From contig CM042147.1 of the NCBI GenBank assembly GCA_023376005.1, forward strand, positions 119,592,199 through 119,656,198: DNA of 64,000 bases, given 5' to 3'. This DNA is from Doryteuthis pealeii (taxonomy: Eukaryota > Mollusca > Cephalopoda > Myopsida > Loliginidae). Below the pieces are notes generated by a model. It had not been told where the DNA came from and made no database searches. It saw only the letters and a program-made list of their open reading frames with translations. The position numbers were made by a program, and so were the translations under genes. Of this stretch, positions 1-11,500 are shown one piece after another (position 1 is the first letter of the stretch; each line of letters starts with the position of its first letter).

Positions 1-365
1 GATAGTCGGTGTCTTTCCACTCTGTGGACTGTCTTTTTGGCTCATATGTGCAAAACCATATTTACCTCATTTTTAGAGATTTTTTTTTCACTTAAACATG
101 CTTCTCCATACACATTACATATTCTTCTGTAAACTTCACATGGTTTGCACTTCTCAGCTACCAAAAATTTGATGACAGATCTATGTTCAATCATGGGACA
201 CTCTGTTTGATTTGTCGCCATTTTGAATAGCATCAAAGCAAATATTTTTGTGAGATTAAATATTTTTTTTACTATAAACCAATTCCAAACAATGTGCAGA
301 GTTTATATTTATAGAAAAAAATATGAGAAAAATTGATTCTGCTTTTTTCAAAAAATTCTCCTTGT
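1..365. other. AT-rich sequence, nothing recognised
   Basis: No coding region, RNA or repeat family could be supported here. The one minus-strand open frame (42-236) has no recognisable domain and sits in T-rich sequence. Confidence 0.5.
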
Positions 366-373
366 TTATTGAA

Positions 374-619
374 GCTGGGTTAGCTCAGTCGGTAGAGCGC
401 TCGGTTAGAAACCATAAGGTTCCTAGTTCGATACCTGCCCTCGCCAACTCAGCATATGAGTAGCACAGGTATCTGTGCGGTAAAGTAAGGAGCTGATGGT
501 AGGTGTGGCGCTCCACCTCAGACACAAAAACAATCTCCTTGGTCTAGCGCTAATGAAAAGGGGATAGGCTCCCTCGTTAATTGGCTGATACCGACTTTAG
601 GCCACCTCGACGACTTTAC
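374..619 (+). mobile_element. SINE-1, tRNA-derived, near full length
   Basis: Short retroposon with a tRNA-like head. The RNA polymerase III A box TAGCTCAGTCGG is at 381-392 and the B box AGTTCGATACC at 425-435, followed by a conserved ~170-bp body that ends in CGACGACTTTAC. The insertion is bounded by a perfect 8-bp target-site duplication, TTATTGAA, at 366-373 and 620-627. This is the best-defined member of a family with at least ten copies in the window. It is not a functional tRNA gene because the acceptor and anticodon stems are not maintained. Confidence 0.85.
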
Positions 620-627
620 TTATTGAA

Positions 628-683
628 TGACCCTCGTATATATCATCATCATCATCAGGTTGTGCTGACAGAATGGATTCCCA

Positions 684-777
<94 letters not shown>

Positions 778-870
778 CCCATCCCTATTGGTCATTACTC
801 CTGCCAGGTCCCACTCACAACATTCAGTATCCGCTCTGGTCAATTTAAATATTTCCTTGATGGCCTACAT
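628..870 (+). repeat. REP-Y fragment with CT/CA microsatellite
   Basis: An ATC trinucleotide run and the phrase GGATTCCCATGAC followed by CATCCCTATTGGTCAT mark a dispersed repeat (REP-Y) also seen at 16440-16600 and 21893-21980. A (CT)n run at about 687-740 joins a (CA)n run at 741-775 inside it. Open frames on both strands here only translate the microsatellite. Confidence 0.6.
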
Positions 871-1376
871 TGTCTGTTCCTATCTATCTATCTATCTATC
901 TATCTATCTCATTCTGTTCTTATCTAAGTCTGTTTCTGTCTGTCTGTCTGTTCCTGTCTATCTATCTGCCAATATCAGTCTGTTCCTATCTATCTATCTC
1001 AGTCTGTTCTTGTCTATCTATCTGTTCCTGTATGTCTATCTATCTATCTCAGTCTGTATCTATCTATCTATCTATCTCAGTCTGTATCTATCTATCTATC
1101 TATCTATCTCAGTATCTATCTATCTATCTATCTATCTATCTCTGTCTGTTCCTATCAATCTATTTCAGTCTGTTCCTATGTTCCTATCTAAGTCTGTTTC
1201 TGTCTGTCCGTTTCTGTCTATCTATCTATCTGTCAATCTCAATCTGTTCCTATCTATCTATCTCTCAGTCTGTTTGTTCCTATCTAAGTCTGTTCCTGTC
1301 TATCTATCTGTTCCTGTCTGTCTATCTATCTATCTATCTCAGTATGTTCCTGTCTATCTATCTATCTATTCTGGTG
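871..1376. repeat. TATC/TGTC tetranucleotide microsatellite
   Basis: About 500 bp of mixed TATC (GATA) and TGTC (GACA) repeats interrupted by TTCC. The 268- and 195-residue open frames across it are low-complexity Ser/Leu/Tyr/Ile translations, not proteins. Confidence 0.95.
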
Positions 1377-1459
1377 TCCATCTGTAAGCTATTGTTGGCA
1401 TCCTTCCATTTACGGAGACGATGGTGTAGTGTCCAAGTTTTTGTTTTGTTTTTTTAACT

Positions 1460-2100
1460 ACATAGCCTGGGCAGGTTCATATGGAGAATGAGCTATTGCC
1501 CAAGCAGCAAATCCCCCTCTCCACACTACTGCTGTGTTCCAAAGGAAAGTTAAGAAACCAATGCAGTTTGGCAGCTGTAGTGTCGTAGGAGTTGCTGGGT
1601 AGCACTGGATTTCAGCATCACACACCTTAGGGACTCCGGCTCCTGATTTGCTTTCGGGGTTTACTCCCCTAGCCTTTACTTGAAAAAGTCCGACACAAAA
1701 CCTCCACTGCCATCTGTACGTGTCTACAGGAGAAAACACTTATGAGTTTGTATTATTTGTATTATTCGGACTATTGTTCTCATCTTTATTGTTATCTGTA
1801 CAACATTTCGACTGATGTGCTCGCTGGCTTTCTTCAGGTATTTCTTGTCGGACTTGGTAACCAACCTTCTTGAACTTAGGAAATACCTGAAGAAGGCCAG
1901 AGGGCACATCGACCGAAACGTTGTACAGATAACAATAAAAATGGGATAATAGTCCAAATAATACAAATTATCAAGCTTCATCTCAAAAATTCAGAGAAAC
2001 TTTCAAGTTTGTTCTTGCTTCTCAAGAAGTCTTCAGCATGTCTTGTTCATCTTAGATGGTTTGTGTGATGGGAGGTAAGTGGTCGTACAGTTGTTTTTTT
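1460..2100 (+). repeat. REP-Y continuation, split by a foldback element
   Basis: The segment around 1715-1748 (ACACTTATGAGTTTG) and 2005-2100 (TTGTTCTTGCTTCTC through GGAGGTAAGTGG) matches uninterrupted sequence at 16900-17010. An FB-1 foldback repeat therefore inserted into a REP-Y copy here. Confidence 0.55.
1756..1967. repeat. FB-1 foldback repeat (palindromic)
   Basis: About 210 bp with long imperfect inverted arms: TTTGTATTATTCGGACTA on the left mirrors TAGTCCAAATAATACAAA on the right. Inner arms contain TACAACATTTCG and TTCTTCAGGTATTTC and their complements. Related copies are at 7141, 23788 and 31985. Confidence 0.75.
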
Positions 2101-2145
2101 TGTGGAGTCCAGTAGTAAATAATCTAAAAGTGTTAAATGAACAAA

Positions 2146-2148
2146 GAG

Positions 2149-2207
<59 letters not shown>

Positions 2208-2325
2208 AAAAGAGAGAGAGAAAGAGGGAGAGAAATATTAAGAGAGAGAGAAAGAAAGAAAGAGAGAGAAAGATAGATAGATAGAGAGTGAAAGAGAGAG
2301 AGAGAAAGAGAGAGAGAAAGAGAAG

Positions 2326-2374
<49 letters not shown>
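2146..2374. repeat. GATA/GA purine-rich microsatellite
   Basis: GATA units followed by long GA and GAAA runs, ending in about 20 GA dinucleotides. No coding potential. Confidence 0.95.
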
Positions 2375-2654
2375 CCTCTAATAAGTGCTAAAGTATTAAA
2401 GTATTAACTCACAATTATTCCCCCTGTGACTTAGAGTTTCATGCAAGGGAGGCTACAATCATCAGGCAGATCTTTATATTAGGATAATTATATCTTTATC
2501 ACAAAATTTATAAAAAGTTTTGATAAACCCTTTTGAGGGGGTACATCTGTATTATGATTTTTCTTAAACTTAGAGTACCTGTTGTTGCTTAAGTGGTCAA
2601 TTTTCAGTGTTTAAGCATCTACTTGACTATCATAATTAAATCTTTCAGCTTTAC

Positions 2655-2835
2655 TTTGATTTCGGGAAAGGCATTGGTCCATCTGTTTTCACCCAAGCAT
2701 TAGGTAAATAGTAGGGCAAACAGGGTTATTTAACCTTGGTTAGGCAACCAGTATAGGAGAAGGAAAACACTGAATTAAAACCAGCTTTGCTCTGCTTAGA
2801 AATTTACCTTGTATCACATCCTGCCTGTGCAGTGC
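2655..2835 (+). mobile_element. SINE-2 fragment
   Basis: Matches the body of SINE-2: a TAGGTAAATAGTAGGGC block, the GGAGAAGGAAAAC block and a terminal TTGTATCACATCCTG. The tRNA-like head is missing, so this copy is 5'-truncated. Confidence 0.65.
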
Positions 2836-2839
2836 CTGT

Positions 2840-3990
2840 ATTATTCTTTAGGTGAATAAGGCAATTGCCTAGGGTGCCAACATCTGGGGGTGCCACAAAT
2901 TCAGGGCAAACTTGGATAAAATTTAAAATGAAGGGAAAACTCTAGTGGACACTGTTTCATTGGTATTTATGTCTAAGATTTATTGACTTAACGTTATAGC
3001 AATAATTGGTTATTGTTGTGAGGTTTTAAGGGGTCAATTAAGAACAAAACAACGGGTAACAAATGTAGAAAAATGTATTAACAGAAAGTAGACAAATACA
3101 ATAGAGAGATGTGGAAATTACGTCCGACGAACAGAGTTATTGGCACTCGCATTGGCTTACTCCTAAGCCACAATTATCCCTGTTATTTATAGTAACCTGT
3201 CGGCGCATTCCATTATGGTCTTATAGGGTGTATCACCTATAACAGTTATTTGCATGGATGAAGTTGTAACGTGGTTTCAAAGTTATGTATACTTTGAATA
3301 TACAAAACTCCGACGAAGGTTAACAGACAAAACATTTAATATATACAGCACATGGATATGACGAGATACAAAGTACATCGGTAAAAAGGTACATAAACAA
3401 AGAGTACATAAATAAAGATGAAGACACATTCATGAATGGTACATGATAACATATAAAAGTACAGACATGAGACTAGGGATAGTCCATGCTGTGAAGAACT
3501 TACAGTAATGTAAGTGGGGCGAACGCCCCAACGAGACGGGGTTAGACCTTAACTAACCCATGGTGTCTCGTAGTATCAGGCACGGAAAAGAGGCCGAAAG
3601 GGTTTGAACCTGGCGCTTAAATACTATAGCCCCCTAGCGGGCATCAGCAAACTAATTCGGGCAACAACTCTCCCAGGCAAATACGAAACTAACGCTACAA
3701 AGTAATAAAGCCACAAGATGAAAATTATATTGTCAATGGTGTTTGGAGAGTTAAAAACAATGTAGTAATGGGTTACTGTACTTATATCAGTTTATCAAAA
3801 GTTTAAAGCAGGCTGACATCTAAAGGCTTGCCTAGGGCACCAAATAATCTTGCACTGGTCCAGCAAATACAAACTCTTTTTTGTATTTTTCATTTAGTTT
3901 TTATTCATCTTTAATTTTGTATTTGATACAGAATTTTATACACCACCTGAAAAAAGAGAGATCATGTGACATCTATTTTTAAAACCTTTT
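2840..3990. other. Unclassified intergenic sequence
   Basis: About 1.1 kb without a recognisable gene. The part at 3040-3720 is less AT-rich than its surroundings and carries a short GC-rich inverted repeat, GGGGCGAACGCCCC, near 3517-3530. It could be an inserted element, but I see no terminal repeats or coding motif. Confidence 0.4.
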
Positions 3991-4155
3991 GGACCATATG
4001 ACCATTAGGCACTCTTTTTGATCTCGATTAAGAAAGGACATGTTTTTCATTTACACCGTCAATATCCGGTTGTTTCAACAGATGATTTTTAGATTTTTCT
4101 TTTTTAAATTATAAAACTAACCCCTAACCCTAACCCTAACCCTTCTAACCCAGAG
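3991..4155 (+). mobile_element. MITE-A, left half
   Basis: Begins GGACCATATGACC, the terminal inverted repeat seen in complete copies at 22653 and 31673, and runs into the telomere-like core (CCCTAA repeats at about 4118-4142). The right terminal repeat is absent. Confidence 0.75.
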
Positions 4156-4205
4156 CAGATTTAAAATCAGAGATGAAATATCATGGATTTAATATTTAAT
4201 TTCCC

Positions 4206-4265
4206 GTAACTGCAGTTTCATGTGTACTTGCAATCATCAGACGATCAAACTGCAGTTACATAATA
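4206..4265. repeat. Short inverted repeat
   Basis: GTAACTGCAGTTT is mirrored about 40 bp later by AAACTGCAGTTAC. A small hairpin or MITE remnant with no further context. Confidence 0.5.
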
Positions 4266-4495
4266 TTAATCTCTGATATATATATATATATATATATATC
4301 TTATAGTTTTCTATTTTTATTGTTTTATTTTATATTTAAAATGATAATTAATAGAATACAATGTGTACATAAACAAACTCCTGGCTGAAACACTAGTTGG
4401 TAACTCATTAAATCAATTTCATCCATTCAACATTTTCTTTCCTTTATATATTTATCCTTTCAACATATTGTCGGATTCATTTTCATTTTCAACTT

Positions 4496-4496
<1 letters not shown>

Positions 4497-4587
<91 letters not shown>

Positions 4588-4612
4588 GATAGATAGATAG
4601 ATAGATAGATGT
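4497..4612. repeat. CA/TA/GATA compound microsatellite
   Basis: (CA)n, then about 25 TA dinucleotides, then GATA units. A shorter TA run is at 4279-4300. Confidence 0.95.
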
Positions 4613-5422
4613 GTATATAGATATCTATTAATAATTGAGATTCGCTTCCGGTTTTTGTCTGTAACAAAAATTACGTCACTTTTTACGTCACATTACCCAA
4701 AATTGTCATAACATGGAATAAATACACTCAAAATTTGAACATGTAACATTAGACAGTCTTCATTGTTTTTTTTTTAAAACAAGTTTTAATAAATACATGA
4801 CTGGTATTATATATCTATATATAGTTTGTTTTATTTTAATACATATTTAAAGTTTACATTTCAAATTGTTTTATTTTTTAATCCTTTAATGAATTTGATG
4901 ATTTTACTTACTTAGGGTACAAACTCGCTGACATTGAATTTTTTACTCCCACTCCTCTGGTAATATGTTTCAAAAATCTATTTTTACATCGCCCGGAGGG
5001 TGTTTTTTTAATTTTGTACTAGTATATATAAAAATTCAATATCTTTCCAAAATTCTTGACTTCAAAATAAAAGAATTCACATAGCAATCTCTGAACAACT
5101 AAATCCAAAATAACAAGGGAGGTAATTCTCATCAACACTAAGATGTTTGACCAACCGAATCAGACCTGAATGTCGAGAAAATAATTTAAATGTAAACAAT
5201 ATGTTCAAGTATAATCATTACAAACGTTTCAAGAATACAATAATACAACAACTGCCTAGAATGCCTCTTTATTAAACATAAAGTATGCGTTGTTTGCTAT
5301 TATTTCTATTTTAAAAACAAATATAAACATTTGTCCCTACCCTTAACGTACGTAAAAAAAAGTGCGAGAGAGAAAGAGATATAGAGAAAGATATATAGAG
5401 AGAATAATACAAACAAACTGAA
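4613..5422. other. TEN1: Region upstream of TEN1
   Basis: Presumed 5' flank and leader of TEN1. No TATA box or initiator can be assigned with confidence. A GA-rich stretch at 5364-5404 directly precedes the start codon. Two TTACGTCA motifs near 4671-4690 lie within a dispersed repeat also present near 8236-8285, so they are weak promoter evidence. Confidence 0.3.
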
Positions 5423-5535
5423 ATGGCTACAATTCACCTCCCTAATTCGGGGGTCATATACACAGTGAAAGAAATTTCAGAAAAATGTGTGGACCCTGGA
5501 GAGATGCAAGGTGCATCTGTCCGTGTTACTGGCCG
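5423..5535 (+). other. TEN1: TEN1 coding exon 1
   Basis: Encodes residues 1-37 plus two bases of Arg38. The exon ends before a strong donor, GTAAGTG, at 5536. Reading through would hit a stop immediately, which supports splicing. The ATG at 5423 gives an N-terminus (MATIHLPNSG) that aligns in length with the short leader before the first OB-fold strand in the family. Confidence 0.85.
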
Positions 5536-8500
5536 GTAAGTGTGGAAAAGTTGAATTAAGAGTTGTTTTAGTTTTTAAAAAAATGGCGGGAACCTTTTTA
5601 ATGCCAAAAATTTGTATAGAAATGTAATACTATTTATTTACTAACATTCACCGTTCGGATCAGAATAAGTTTGTCGTTTCTTTCATTTAAGTCCCAAATA
5701 TTATATATCCGCAATCGATCGTAAGTCGACATTTTAGTGGTTGAGTTGAGGCGGGGTTATTAAAAAGAAGTATAATGGATGGACGAATTGCAACTAGTTC
5801 AAGACGTGATTTTTTAATGTAACTGTTCGATAAAAAAAATAATATGAGTGGAACCTCTTATATGCATGGTGAATTACATTTCTTTCTCTTATGTACAGTG
5901 TGTCCACAAAGTCTGTGTGCACTTAAAAGTTCAAAATTCTTTAAAGTGTACATTGACTTTATGGACACCATGTAATAATGTATATTATTACATCACCGCA
6001 AAGATTTCACCAGCATACTATTCTGGACAAACACACACGTACACACACACATATATATATATATTATATATTAAGGGCGACGGGGCGGCCTAAAGTCGGT
6101 ATCAGCCAGTCAGCGAGGGAGTCTATCCCCTTTAAAGATAGTAAGTAAAATAAAGATAAATAGTGATTAAAATGAAGATCTTAGGTAGAAAACCGAGTTA
6201 AAGAAGTTTTTAGTCACTTAATAATTGAGTGAAATTTAATCAGCGATACATAAAAGCGATGGGCATATTTCTTATTGTATTTTAGACCGGAAAGGTTTTG
6301 TTTTTTTTTTGTAATTAATTCTTATTTTGTTTCTTCGCGTAATCATTTTTTATTCTAATGGTAAATTTAGAATGAATATACTGAATTATCTAAAGAATTG
6401 ATGAAAAATTGTTTCTTTTTTAATATCTTATTTAACATTCGGAAAAAAAGTTTTTAAAAATACTTTCATTTTTAACAAAAGTTTAACTTATTTAATTTTT
6501 CTTTTTCTCTCCGGTTTCGGACGTTACAGATTCAAGGGAAACAACTCTCTCATTTGTTCATGGAAATTTACTGAGTTGTTTTTTTCTGTTTAAAGATAAT
6601 TTAAAAAAAATAAAACTTTGAAATTAGTTAAAGTAAAATTTATATGCTTTCTTCTTTCTGGAACAATTTTTTTTTATGGCATCAGTTTGTATTAATATTC
6701 CAGCACATAAAATTTTTATAGTTATATAACTCAGATGTAAGATTAAATATTTCTATAATTTTTAAATAAACTTTTATCATTTCTTGCTTGTAAAAGTAAT
6801 TTAAAAAGTTTTATTTATTTATTTAAACTTGTCTTTGTGTACTTTGACCAGATAACTGGCTAAGCAAGGTGAAGATGATTTGTAGATAAAAAAATATATA
6901 TTACAAACTGATATCTGGAAAAAAAAGTATAGAAATAAAAGAAGAAAAAACAAAATATCCATACTGTCTGAAAATAATCAATAAATCCACATCATTAATT
7001 ATCTAACACTTTTTCTTTCTTTCTTTTTTTTTTTATTTAAATTTCTTTTTCAAACAATTTTTTATTTTGTAAGAAAACTATATTTTATTTTCATTTTAGT
7101 AATTTTCAAGACAAACATTTTAGACAACAAAAAAAAGATTATGTGTATCATTTGGATTATTTGGACTATTGTCCTGATCTTTATTGTTATATACACAATG
7201 TTTTGGCTGATGTGCCCTACAGCCTTCTTCAGATATTATTTGTCGAATTTGGGGACCTTCTTGTTGAATTCGGGAGCCTTTATGGAACTTTGAACCGGAC
7301 ACTTTATTCCATCCACAGGGGTAGACTTTTCTCATTCCGTTAATCATGACTCTGTTCACCTTGTATCTTTGCTTAGTAAGCCTTTTTCCCTATCCTTAAT
7401 ACTTGTGTTCCTTCCTATTATTTCTCTGTTAACTCTGATACTAAAATAATTGATTTTAATAATTTTAATTAATTTCTTTTTATAATTGATTATTATAAAT
7501 AATAATTATTCAGATTTAATTAGGTTTATAGATTTTTCCTGAAACTGGAGATGTAAAATGATTATATGACATTAATGCTTAGTTAAACAACAAAAATGTT
7601 TAAATCAGTTAATCTCTTAAGTGTCACTTATGGCTGGAGCATTAAAATATGGTGACTGGGCTGAACTTGCACAACGGTTAGAAAATTAAAATGGAAAGTT
7701 TTTTGGAGGTCCACCAACCAGTTAATATTGCAATGTATAATTTCAATTACAGGGGATAAGATACAAACACGAATGAACCAAACCCTATATGGGTTTCTTA
7801 CACTTCTGCAGGTTGGAGAGGCCCCCTCCGATCAATCGGCTGGTCACTTTAAGCCATAGAACCTATATGATTTTCCCAACCCTATTGCCCTTATGGCAAG
7901 CCCCAGCCCCTTTTTATCATATAGGTGCTAAAAGGGTCTACATGTCCTGGGAATGACATTAAACTCAATCTGATGGTGAGGTTCCAGTTTTGGAGGTTTG
8001 GAGAATGTGGAGTACCCCTTCATCACCATTGCTCCCTGGTCCACTCTGGCCCGGAGTGGTAGTACCTGTTAGGGTCCCATCTATGCGTTAAATAGAAAAA
8101 TGTATTTATAAAAAAATTGTATTATCCATTAATTGATTTATTTCAAAACTTTATCGGCATTAAATGACCCACTGAGGTTGATATGCCGTAAAACAAAACC
8201 AAACCAAACCAAACCTGATGGTATTATTACATAAGCAGTGACATAGTTTTGGTTACAGACAGACACCGAATCTCCATTATAATAAGATATAAAAAATAAG
8301 ATTGGTCATTTTTTTATTTTTTTTTTACTGTTATGTGGATTTGATTTCTTAGTAGCAGTTATTTGTCGGTGTTGAGAGTAAATTTTTAATTGACAGCAGA
8401 AGTTGTAAAATAAACACTGTTTTAAAAATAGACATTGTTTAAATAAATTAAAATAAGCAAAAGAGATGTTTGACATCTACTTGTCTATTTTTAAAAATGT

Positions 8501-11500
8501 ACGTCACTAATGCAAAATGTTTTGAAATTCTATACATTAAAGGATTGTCATAAATATTTTTTTATAACAATCTATGGGATAGGATGAGGTTTTGGGTGTT
8601 TTATGATTTAAAGGTATTGGTTCTTTAACCACATGGGTAAAATCATGAGCGTCGATCCCAGGGGGCCATCCCCCCAGGCAACACCTGACCCCTCGATTTA
8701 AAGGGGCAGGGCTGGGTTTATTGCCCAGTGCATGAGGCGCCTCCCTTGAGGGGGAATGCCGAGGGGATAGACGCAATTTTTAAACCCGACACGAATGAGT
8801 CTCGGCTTGTAGGTGGTCCCACGTTAATAGGGCCTTGTGCCTGACTTTGTACAAGTGGGGTACGAGGATAATATCTGGTTTAAAGGTATCTGGATATTCT
8901 CAGCTGTGTGTTCTTGGGTTTTTTTTTTCTGTTTAACCCCATTTGGTGTTCGCGCTGAAAAGAAGGGATTTAAGGAACGAAAAAGGAAAGAGACAAAGGC
9001 AGGAGGTAGTTTTAATGACTTAGGCTTTATTGACTGGGTCATAGTTGTTTGTAGCAAGAGAAATATCCTCTTGATTGTAGGAGCTGAAAAGAAGGGATTT
9101 AAGGAACGAAAAGGAAAGAGACAAAGGCAGGAGGTAGTTTTATGACTTAGGCTTTATTGACTGGGTCATAGTGTTTTGTAGCAAGAGAATATCCTCTTGG
9201 ATTGTAGGAGCTGAAAAGAAGGAATTTAAGGAACGAAAAGGAAAGAGACAAAGGCAGGAGGTAGTTTTATGACTTAGGCTTTATTGACTGGGTCATAGTT
9301 GCCTGTAGCAAGAGAATATCCCCTTGGATTGTAGGAGCTGAAAGAAGGGATTTAAGGAACGAAAAAGGAAAGAGACAAAGGCAGGAGGTAGTTTTATGAC
9401 TTAGGCTTTATTGACTGGGTCATAGTTGCTTGTAGCAAGAGAATATCCCCTTGGATTGTAGGAGCTGAAAAGAAGGGATTTAAGGAACGAAAAAGGAAAG
9501 AGACAAAGGCAGGAGGTAGTTTTATGACTTAGGCTTTATTGACTGGGTCATAGTTGCCTGTAGCAAGAGAATATCCCCCTGGATTGTAGGAGCGACTAGA
9601 CCCAGTTACAGCCTAAACTAGAATGCCCGAGATATTCTCTTTTTGTCGAACATGTGCGGAGGGTTCTTCCGGTGAAGGCCCATGGGAGTTTGTTGGTTTT
9701 TTATAATGTTTTTTTTTTAAATTTTATTTTAGTATTATTTTATTTTAATTTTAATCCCCACATATTACTACCTAGGTATATGAACTGGTATATTAATCTG
9801 AGGGGCTTACCATCCAGTGTCGATATGTCTCCATTATGTTTAAAGCACATGAACTCTGCTTTATCTGAGTTCACATAGAGACCAATGCCTCTTGCTACTT
9901 TCTCTAGGCTAGGCAGCAGTGAATTGGCTTGGGCAGGTGTATGCTGTGTGCTTGATTGCCTAAAGGTATTTATCTTACTGTCAAAGACTATGCACCTGAA
10001 ACTGAAGCACCTCCATGGAAACGGCATGTAGGGTGTTATTTTTGAAAAATCCTCTATTTGTTTTATTTAGTAAAATAATTATTTATGGTCAAATTTCCTA
10101 CTGAAAATAAGTTGTTTTTTTTATAATTCTTTTCTATTTTTAGAGGTACCATCATAGTATGTAGCCTACCTTTTTGATTCTGTTATAGTATGTGGCCTAC
10201 CCCACTAAGACTATATTTATAGATATAAGTAGTAGGCAATTTATTGAAACTAATTATTTTTCACATATATTCAATTTCAAGAAATGCAATTCAGTCATAA
10301 GCTGTATATAGTAATTAAGAATGATTATTTTTGTCGAACATGTGCGGAGGGTTCTTCCGGTGAAGGCCCATGGGAGTTTGTCGGGTTTTTTAAATTTTTA
10401 TTTTATTTTAGTTCTATTTAATCCCAACAAATCTATGATTAAAATCTTCACCCCTGACCCAGTATAAGGCGTGCACTTAGCGTAACGGTTATCATCGTAG
10501 AAGATGGAATCTGAAACCCAAATTCAAATACTGGACCAGGCTGATTGTGTTTCACTTCATGCTAATGCTCTTGGGAAAAGGCATGAATCCATCTTTTCCC
10601 TCCAGCTATGGGTAAATAGCAGGGCAGACTGGGTTCTTTAGCTTCTGTTAGACAACCAGTCTTAGAGAAAGAGAACTCTGAATTCAAACTAGCTTTACTC
10701 TGTGTCACATCCTGACCCTGTGGCATTGTGATTAACATGCTGGCCAGCAACATCGTAGTGAGTTCAAACTCCAATTGCACTATTATGTTCACTTTTGGAC
10801 TAATACCTTTGGGAAAGGTATGGAGTCCCCTCATCCCATCTATGGGTTAAATAGTACCACCACTAATGAGACTAAACCAAACTCTGTTTTTTTTTTTAAA
10901 TGATCTTGTGTCACATCCTGACCCTGGTTGAGAGTTTGGATAAATACATACCCAACATAATTTATTCATCACACTTTTCATTCCCATCTATGGGTTAAAT
11001 AGAAAAGCATGAGTTGATAAACAAATTGTATTTTTCATTAAGAATTGATTTATTTCAAAACTTTATTGGCATTAAATGACCCACTGAGGTTGATATGCTG
11101 TAAAACCAAACCAAACCAAACCAAACCAAACCACTTTTCATTGTAGAAATATCTTAGGCATAACATCAAACTATGTTCTTATGAGGACTTATAAGTTGAT
11201 AAATGTCATTGAGAGGTTAACGTTTATAGCCTCCTGGTGGCCATTGATCATACTAAAAATGTAGACAGAATGCATTAACTTTTTCTTTTTTTTTTGTTCA
11301 TTTTCTGATGGCCATAAAAAATGTCATGGTAAAAAGATCAGAATTCTAGTTTCAAGCCAGGAAATTTTCTGCTAGGTATTTATTTTATTCATTCATTTTT
11401 TTTTTCTCAATCCCTCCAGGTGTGCAAGATGTGACACAAGGTGAAATTTTTTAAAGCAGTGTTTAGTTGTCGTCAGGGTGGCCTAAAGTCGGTATCAGCC

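Larger units (their letters stand above)
8556..9740 (-). mobile_element. SINE-5 copy, interrupted and internally amplified
   Basis: Matches the single-unit copy at 37020-37500. Two changes set it apart: a REP-4 insertion at 8618-8878 and expansion of an internal ~127-bp unit to five copies (8954-9597). The block TGTGCGGAGGGTTCTTCCGG (9653 onward) is the shared element segment. The orientation is inferred from a tRNA-like B box in the 37-kb copy, read on the minus strand. Confidence 0.55.

Noticed and set aside
374..450. tRNA genes at the heads of SINE-1, SINE-2 and SINE-4 copies
   Set aside because: A and B boxes are present, but the cloverleaf stems are not conserved and each is followed by a shared SINE body and target duplications. 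They are retroposon promoters.
581..1457. 268- and 195-residue open frames
   Set aside because: They translate CT, CA and TATC/TGTC microsatellites into Ser/Leu/Tyr/Ile repeats.
4671..4690. Two TTACGTCA (CREB/ATF-like) motifs upstream of TEN1, as a promoter
   Set aside because: The surrounding sequence matches, reversed, the segment at about 8236-8285, so the motifs belong to a dispersed repeat and are not specific to the TEN1 promoter.
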